Source of the DNA: Sclerodactyla briareus
Lineage: Eukaryota; Echinodermata; Holothuroidea; Dendrochirotida; Sclerodactylidae
Reading direction: 5' to 3'
NCBI GenBank assembly: GCA_026419785.1
Contig: JAODTK010005735.1
Span: 62,001-126,000, forward strand
DNA length: 64,000 nucleotides
Below the pieces are notes generated by a model that worked only from the letters and a program-made list of their open reading frames with translations, ran no database searches and was not told the origin of the DNA. Of the stretch, positions 58,590-64,000 are shown one piece after another. Positions within the stretch are counted from its first letter, which is position 1. Every line of letters starts with the position of its first letter. A program made the translations under genes and the position numbers.

Positions 58590-61370
58590 AGAGTGAAAAA
58601 TAATTAAACAGTTATATATTTTAACCACGGACTTCTTCTTCAAATGTGTATAGGACAACATGCAGACAAAAGAAAACAGACTGACACTGCACCTACCATT
58701 AATTTGTTGAATATTTATAAAGTAGAAAATTGTATCAGAAAGTCAGCCATCAGCTAAGGAAATAAATCCGGCAAAATGCAGATTAGCTTTCGAGATAGCT
58801 CCTCCAATACTCTTGTAAATTGGCTCACACTATTGTCTGATTAATGTGAAGACTGAGTCAGCTCTTTTAATGCGCTCTTGAGCCAGCAGGCCTGCTAATT
58901 GGGGCCTATGAAAAACCTCGAAAAACCCTAAATTGGATCTATATTACTTGCTTTCGCTGTCGGAGTGGCGTATGGTTCTTCTTTATTTTTCATTTTGTTT
59001 ATATTCAAGTATATCTATGATGTTTTGAGTACCGTCCTCGATATGAAAAACGCTATATAAGGAATCAAATGGTGGTTCATTGTGTACTCAATAACCAATC
59101 CGCAACCTGACTAAATTGTAGACATTGTGTTATCTTTTTTTTTTTTTTTTGAAGCTACAAAACATAGCATTCGAGAACTGGTACTGTTTGTGAGACACTT
59201 TTTCATTATTATTACTGTGATGACGGATCCAAATCTTCTGGCTAATGTGGGCACTATGTATCAATGAACTGCCGACGTTGTATTTCCGCAGATTGAAAAA
59301 ATAATGAACAGTTTATATATGTTATGAACCACGGACTCTCAAATGTGGTAATATCGTCCCAACAATGCACAGACCAAAGAAAAATACTGGACACTGCACC
59401 TACTCCTTGATTTGTGTGAATATTTACCAAGTAGAAAATTGTAGCAGAAATTCCATGCACATCAGCTAAGGAAATAAAATCGGCGGCAAAATGTGATTAG
59501 CTTCGAGAGAATAGCTCCTCCAATATCTTTTTAATGCATCTAACTATTGTCCGAATTATGGGGTGCAGGACTGATTCGGCTTTTTTAATGGCGCTCTTGA
59601 GCCGAGCCGAGCCGGAGCCTGCTAATTGGTTGTGGCCTAGTTAAAACTCGAAAAACCCTAATTGGGATCTTATTACTGTGCTTTCGCTGTCGGAAGCGCG
59701 TATTTCTTCTTTAATTTTTCATTTTGTTATATTCAAGTTATCTATATGTTTTGAGTACGTCTCGCTATGACGTTATATCGCTATATAAGGAAGCAGATGG
59801 TGTCATTGTGTACTCAATACAAATCAGCAACATGACTAATTGTAAGACATTGTTATCATTTTTTTTGAAGCTACAAACATAGCATTCGAGCAACTGGTAC
59901 TGTTGTGAACACTTTTTCATTGTTATTATTTGATGACGGACCCATCTTTCGGCTAATGTGCACTATGTTCTAAAGGAACGCCGACGTTGTATTCCCGCAG
60001 AGTGAAAATAATGAAACACGTTATATATGTATATACCACGACTTCTCAAATGTTTATATCGACCACCATGCACATACACAAGAACATATGACTGGACGAC
60101 TGCACCTACTCATTGGAGTTGTTGAATATTTAACAAGTAGAAAATGGTAGCAGCAATTCCAATGCACATCAAGCTAAGTGAAATAAAATCCGGCAAAATG
60201 CGGAATTAGGCTTTCTAGAAGCTCCTCCATATCTTTTAAAAATTGCATCTAACTATGTCCGCATAGGTGAAGACTGAGTCGGCTTTTTTTATGCGCTCTT
60301 GAGCCGACCCGAGCCGAGCCTGCTAATTGGGGGTCTATTTCAAAACCGAAAAACCCTAAATGGATCTAGATACTTGCTTTCGCTGTCGGAGCGCGTATTG
60401 TCTTCTTTATTTTTCATTTTGTTTAGATTCAAGTATATCTATGAATGTTTGTGAGACTCATCGTATGAAACGTTATATAACCTATATAGGAATCAGATGG
60501 TGTATTGTGTACTCAATACAAATCAGCACTGAACTAATTGTAGAGACATTGTTATCATTTTTTTAAGCTACAAAACCTCGCATTCGAGAACTGGTCTGTT
60601 TTGTGAGCACTTTTTTCATTGTATTATTGTGATGAGGATCCCATCTCTGGCTAATGTGGCACTATGTATCTAAATTAACGTCCGACGTTGTCTGCCGCAG
60701 AGTGACAATAATGAAACATTTTATGTATAGGGTAACCACGGACTCTCAAATGTGTAATAGCGACAACATGCACAGACAAAAACAATTACTGGACACGGCA
60801 CCTACGCATTGCTTTGTGATATTTACAAGTAGAAAATGGATGCAAAATTCCATGCACTCATCTAAGGGAACTAAAATCCGGCAAAATTGCGGAATTATCT
60901 TTCGAATAGCTTCCTCCAATATCTTTTAAATTGCATCTAAACTTATTGTCCGAATTATGTGAATGAACTGAGTCCTGCTTTTTTATGCGCTCTTGGCGAC
61001 CGCAGCCGAGCCTGCTAATTGGGGGCCTATTAAAAAACAAAAACTCGAAAAGACCCTAAATTGGATCTATATTACTTGCTTCGCTGTCGAGCGCGTATGT
61101 CTTCTTGGTGCTCTTTCTTTTTCATTTGTTTTATATCCGTATATCTAAGATGTTTTGAGTACGTCATTCGATATGAAACTTATATAACGCTATATAAGGA
61201 AGCAGATGGTGTCATTGTGTACTCAATACAATCAGCAACATGAACTAATTGTAAGACATTGTTATCATTTTTTTTGAAGCTACAAACTGCATTCGGAACT
61301 TTACTGTTTTGTGAGACACTTTTTCATTGTTATTATTGGTGATGGACGGATCCCAATCTTCGGTCTATTA
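58590..61370 (+). repeat. satellite array, four ~700-bp units
   Basis: The landmark 'GCGCTCTTGAGCC' or its variants falls at about 58872, 59591, 60292 and 60985, so unit lengths are about 718, 701 and 693. 'TTATAT..' followed by ACCACGGACTTCTC marks unit starts near 58609, 59310, 60020 and 60720. Every unit carries the same order: GAAAATACTGGACACTGCACC, TCCGGCAAAATGCGG, the GCTCTTGAGCCGAGCC palindromic box, TTGCTTTCGCTGTCGG, a TATATAAGG box, a T-run and GATGACGGATCCCAATC. The array ends abruptly within unit 4 at about 61365. Unit 1 is the most substituted; the others differ largely by one-base indels. No open frame is conserved between units. Confidence 0.93.
61191..61316 (+). ncRNA. candidate small RNA cassette within satellite unit (copy 4)
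   Basis: In each unit a TATATAAGG box (59054, 59782, a degraded form at 60483, 61191) is followed about 25-30 bases later by 'GTGTACTCAATA', then 'CTAATTGTA(A)GACATTG'. Next come ATCATTTTTTTTGA (Sm-site-like) and a potential stem ACAAAACA...TGTTTTGT with a ~20-base loop. TATA box, ~30-nt leader with a GTAAG-like donor, Sm-like U-run and 3' stem together mimic a spliced-leader or Sm-class snRNA gene of about 100 nt. The stem is imperfect in copies 2-4, the U-run is long in copy 1, and AT-rich DNA makes chance matches likely. No known snRNA sequence is recognised. Confidence 0.15.
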
Positions 61371-61984
61371 TGAAATATCCTCAAACAATGGTCACGCGTT
61401 CGTGCCGTAAACCGACTATTGCAAAGTAAACTATCCTATTATTGATTATCCAAGTCAAAGTACGCATAGTTCGATAGCCCTAATTTTAACACCTGAATCT
61501 CCCCTGAACCATAGATACTCAGTCGTCAACAATACAACACAGACAATATATACAGTAGTGTATGCAGACCTATCCGTCACCATTTTCTTTCCTATTGCGA
61601 TCGTCATCAACCACTCTGCCGTCATGAAGACGCCCAACTCATATTATCCAAACGAGTCTTCTTCTTCTTTTAGCGTCGTTCTCAATGACAGGATAAGGAT
61701 CTCCCCCCCTGTTAATGATAAAGCCGATAATGACCTCCGCTAGATTTGCTATTTGAATATCTCGTTAGGCTACGCATGGATTGTCACTACTGTGGGGTGA
61801 TCAGTCTCACAATGTAGAATTAAACGTTGTAGGTGTTAATAGTTATACTTGTAACTCCATATATATATAATTATATACGACTTCAATGTTGTATATAGGT
61901 TGCTTTATCACCCACTGAATAGGCGAGTATTTTCAGTTTATGGTTATATATGGTTTTATTAGGAATACCTTCAAAATATAGGCT
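61371..61984. other. unassigned DNA, no gene recognised
   Basis: Nothing recognised between the satellite and the MITE-like element. A short AT run lies at 61858-61878. Confidence 0.4.
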
Positions 61985-62415
61985 CATCCAGCAAACACGA
62001 ATCGTTTTCGAAACGTGTTTCGTATAATTTTTGGAAGCTGTTTCCGTGTTGAGTAACATGAATTTACGGAAACGTCCATGCCTGTAAAAAAATGTTTGGG
62101 CAATATTTTCAATTTACTTTCAAATTTAGGAGTTACAGTCCAACCTGGAAACAAAACGAACGATATATCATATTACTTTGACAACACTAACATAACGTAA
62201 TTAAAAAATCCGTTTGGCCGCATATCTTTTGCCACCAAAACCCCTTAGAACACTTTCAGAATTGTTGGAAATGTTTTCAAAAACTTTTTCGTTCAAACAT
62301 TTCGTGAAACGTTTGGAAACTTACCTACCCTTTGGGGTTACTCAACAAAAAATGTTTTCGAAACAATTCAGCGAAACCTGTTAAAATGTTTTTAAAACGT
62401 TCTTGTGTTATAGGG
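61985..62415. mobile_element. probable MITE with GTTTTCGAAAC-type internal words
   Basis: The left end reads 'CCAGCAAACACGAATCGTTTT' (split at 61987-62007). The right end in reverse complement reads 'CCCTATAACACAAGAACG' and then TTTT, so the termini form an imperfect inverted repeat of the CAGCAAACAC...GTGTT type. Inside, AAACGTTT, TTTTCGAAAC and AACATTTCGTGAAACG words recur about every 30-60 bases in both orientations. I associate this pattern with a widespread MITE-like repeat of aquatic animals. No open frame. No target duplication was identified. Confidence 0.5.
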
Positions 62416-63000
62416 ATATTATACGCATTATGATACAATTTTCCAGTCAACCACCCAATCCTCCCACCCCATCCAAGCACCGGAACGACCCAGAACGAAC
62501 ACAACTAAGATACTAGTAGTAGTTTCCAGGTCACCTAATAGTGCTTAATTGATAACTGGTACATTTATTTAGTACATTGTTAGATTATTACGCAAGGTTT
62601 GAATAGATCTATATTTTACAGGCTATGTTGGTCATTGAGGCGTTCGCAAGGCACTCAATACAGATCACCAAACCACACGAGTTTACATAACCGTGAACAA
62701 ATTGTGATTTTTGTTTATATAGATAGCGAAATTTAAAAAAGTAAGTTTACCATTAGGCATTTGTATGCAATAACCAATTCTGGTGATAAATTCTTCCAGT
62801 TTTAGGCACGTTCGGCGTGACGCAAACAGTATATTTACAATTGCACGTGGAGAGCCTTGTAGTATTCGTATGGTCCATTTGGACTATACACGTGGCTCAG
62901 GTGAGACTTGGAAATATCTGAACCATATGATGCACAGTACGTAAATGAGATAAGAGCAAACCTAGATATATTGTAGTTAGAATCTTCGTTGGGACATGTA
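62416..63000. other. unassigned DNA, no gene recognised
   Basis: No feature recognised. Confidence 0.4.
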
Positions 63001-63129
63001 TTGAGCTCGCCTCAAAATACCCTAGCTTTAGAATTTGCTTAGTACTAGGGAAACCATATCACTCCAATATCATCGAGATCGATAAGACACTAAGGAACTT
63101 TTATACTGCAATTTTTAAATATTGATTTA

Positions 63130-63420
63130 CCATTTAGTAGAATTAAAAATCGTACTATTTGTGTAAATGGAAGTTTTGTCAGTTTGGTGGCAGCAAACAT
63201 AACACGTAATCTACTCAATTCGTCACAAACTAGTTTTTCCTTTTTTTTCCAATCATTGGACTATCCACAGAAAAAGTGTTGTCTGCCAGAGGACAAGAGT
63301 GCACATTTGTTGATACTGTAGAAATGCCATTTATGTAAAAATGACCCTAGTAATGCTCTTGGGGTACACCACATATAATTTCTAGGGGAACTGATCTGAA
63401 CTGGAGAAGGCTTGGTGGGA
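63130..63420 (-). pseudogene. LINE reverse-transcriptase relic near window edge
   Basis: The minus strand encodes 'IICGVPQ' (63385-63365), then, after an apparent base loss, a decayed GS.LGP block, 'FYINGISTVSTNV' (about 63343-63305) and 'LADNTFSV' (about 63291-63268). This is the order GVPQGS...YIND......FADDT of a jockey/CR1-type RT, with the second catalytic Asp changed to Asn. A later 'ELSRLRVMFAATKL' segment (about 63213-63172) fits the EL..V..WF.ANKL helix that follows the catalytic site. An 88-codon frame (63347-63613) contains the GVPQ part; upstream of it I recognise nothing. It is inactive. Confidence 0.75.
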
Positions 63421-64000
63421 ATGTACTTTGCGAAATCAGATATATGATGTTGAGAGTACCGATGGTAATCAATACTAATGGAGTATAGATGTAAACCTTC
63501 ATATATTTGGAGGTATGATAACCTTTATATATTGGAGTTTGGCAGGTACTCGCATTGAGTGGGCCGATTACCCAGCAGCAATGGGAAGTCAGGGGTGTAC
63601 TCGTTAAGTTCAACTCCTAACGGGCAGGGGAAAGTGTCCATAAGAAAAATCTCGAAAACTGAAAGGGACAAAATGTTTCAGAGAGGATCTCCCCACGACA
63701 ATCGGGCCTTTCTGGTGAGGTGACCATAGTGCTCAACCAGCGTGATGAAGGCCTTGACAAAGGTCTGTACTAATTTTGCCCTCATTAAGAATTTGAATTG
63801 GTCATTGGGATAAGTGGCGGAGTACCACGTGGTTCCGTCTGGAATCTTGGGTATCTAAATGAATTGAATTCATTACAGATTGGTGTTCTGCAGAACACCG
63901 TTCCCTCGAATGTTACCAATGACTGCATGATTTGCATAAATACGATCTGTATATATAACCTGCCCGTATGTAAAGTTCGTAGGAGTCTGTCTTTACCGAA
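63421..64000. other. unassigned DNA at window end
   Basis: Probably includes further eroded N-terminal RT sequence of the relic at 63.1-63.4 kb, but no motif can be named. GGTGTTCTGCAGAACACC (63882-63899) is an 18-base perfect palindrome made of two steroid-receptor-like half-sites without a spacer. Confidence 0.35.

Noticed and set aside
58590..61370. CRISPR-like or rRNA/5S tandem array
   Set aside because: Units are about 700 bp with no short identical repeat/unique spacer pattern, and no 5S or other rRNA sequence is recognisable.

Overview
The window reads as repeat-dense, non-coding nuclear DNA of an animal. It is AT-rich, carries several decayed non-LTR retrotransposons, has tRNA-derived SINEs, foldback/MITE-like elements, a roughly 700-bp satellite and many microsatellites, and shows no compact gene spacing, operons or long open frames. 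The combination of CR1-like and Tx1/L1-like LINE relics, frequent TAGGCCTA-type words and GACCTTGACC/CAATAGGGTTC repeats suggests a marine invertebrate, perhaps an echinoderm or another deuterostome. That placement is a family-level impression, not a demonstrated identity. I could support no intact protein-coding gene, tRNA or rRNA. The longest open frames (214 and 181 codons) are either antisense to a LINE relic or unrecognised.

Layout. 1-8 kb: unassigned DNA with a degenerate ~280-bp tandem repeat (2.3-3.0 kb) and GGTCTC/GAGTCC minisatellite-like patches. 8-10.6 kb: two dispersed repeats, one with ~183-bp internal periodicity, followed by a tRNA-derived SINE. 10.6-20.3 kb: mostly unassigned, with CA-rich and AT microsatellites and two unrecognised open frames near 18 kb. 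20.3-21.75 kb: a dispersed repeat copy in plus orientation and a LINE-like 3' tail. 24.1 kb: a LINE reverse-transcriptase (RT) fragment, minus strand. 26.8-28.1 kb: a Tx1/L1-like LINE relic, plus strand. 28.9-30.8 kb: C-rich repeat debris. 32.7-33.6 kb: degenerate tandem repeats. 33.7-34.2 kb: the C-terminal part of a CR1/Rex1-like LINE, minus strand.

38.1-42.7 kb: a nested structure. A ~2.1-kb foldback element with 17-bp perfect termini and long imperfect inverted arms sits inside a three-unit tandem repeat. That repeat belongs to the same family as the 20.3-21.6 kb copy but in the opposite orientation, and it is followed by a minus-strand CR1-like RT relic (42.7-43.2 kb). 44.3-45.5 kb: a higher-GC patch open in many frames. 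52.2-53.1 kb: an inverted-repeat element built on a CCGATAATGT-like motif. 54.4 kb: a second copy of the SINE family. 56.1-57.6 kb: the 3' half of a CR1-like LINE, plus strand. 58.6-61.4 kb: four copies of a ~700-bp satellite whose unit contains a TATA-like box, a T-run and a short stem. 62 kb: a probable MITE. 63.1-63.4 kb: another RT relic.

The elements do not work together as a pathway; the window is a record of nested and decaying transposition. Differences between repeat copies at 38-42 kb and 58-61 kb are dominated by single-base indels. That pattern fits either long neutral decay or incompletely polished long-read assembly, and it should be kept in mind for every frameshift described here.
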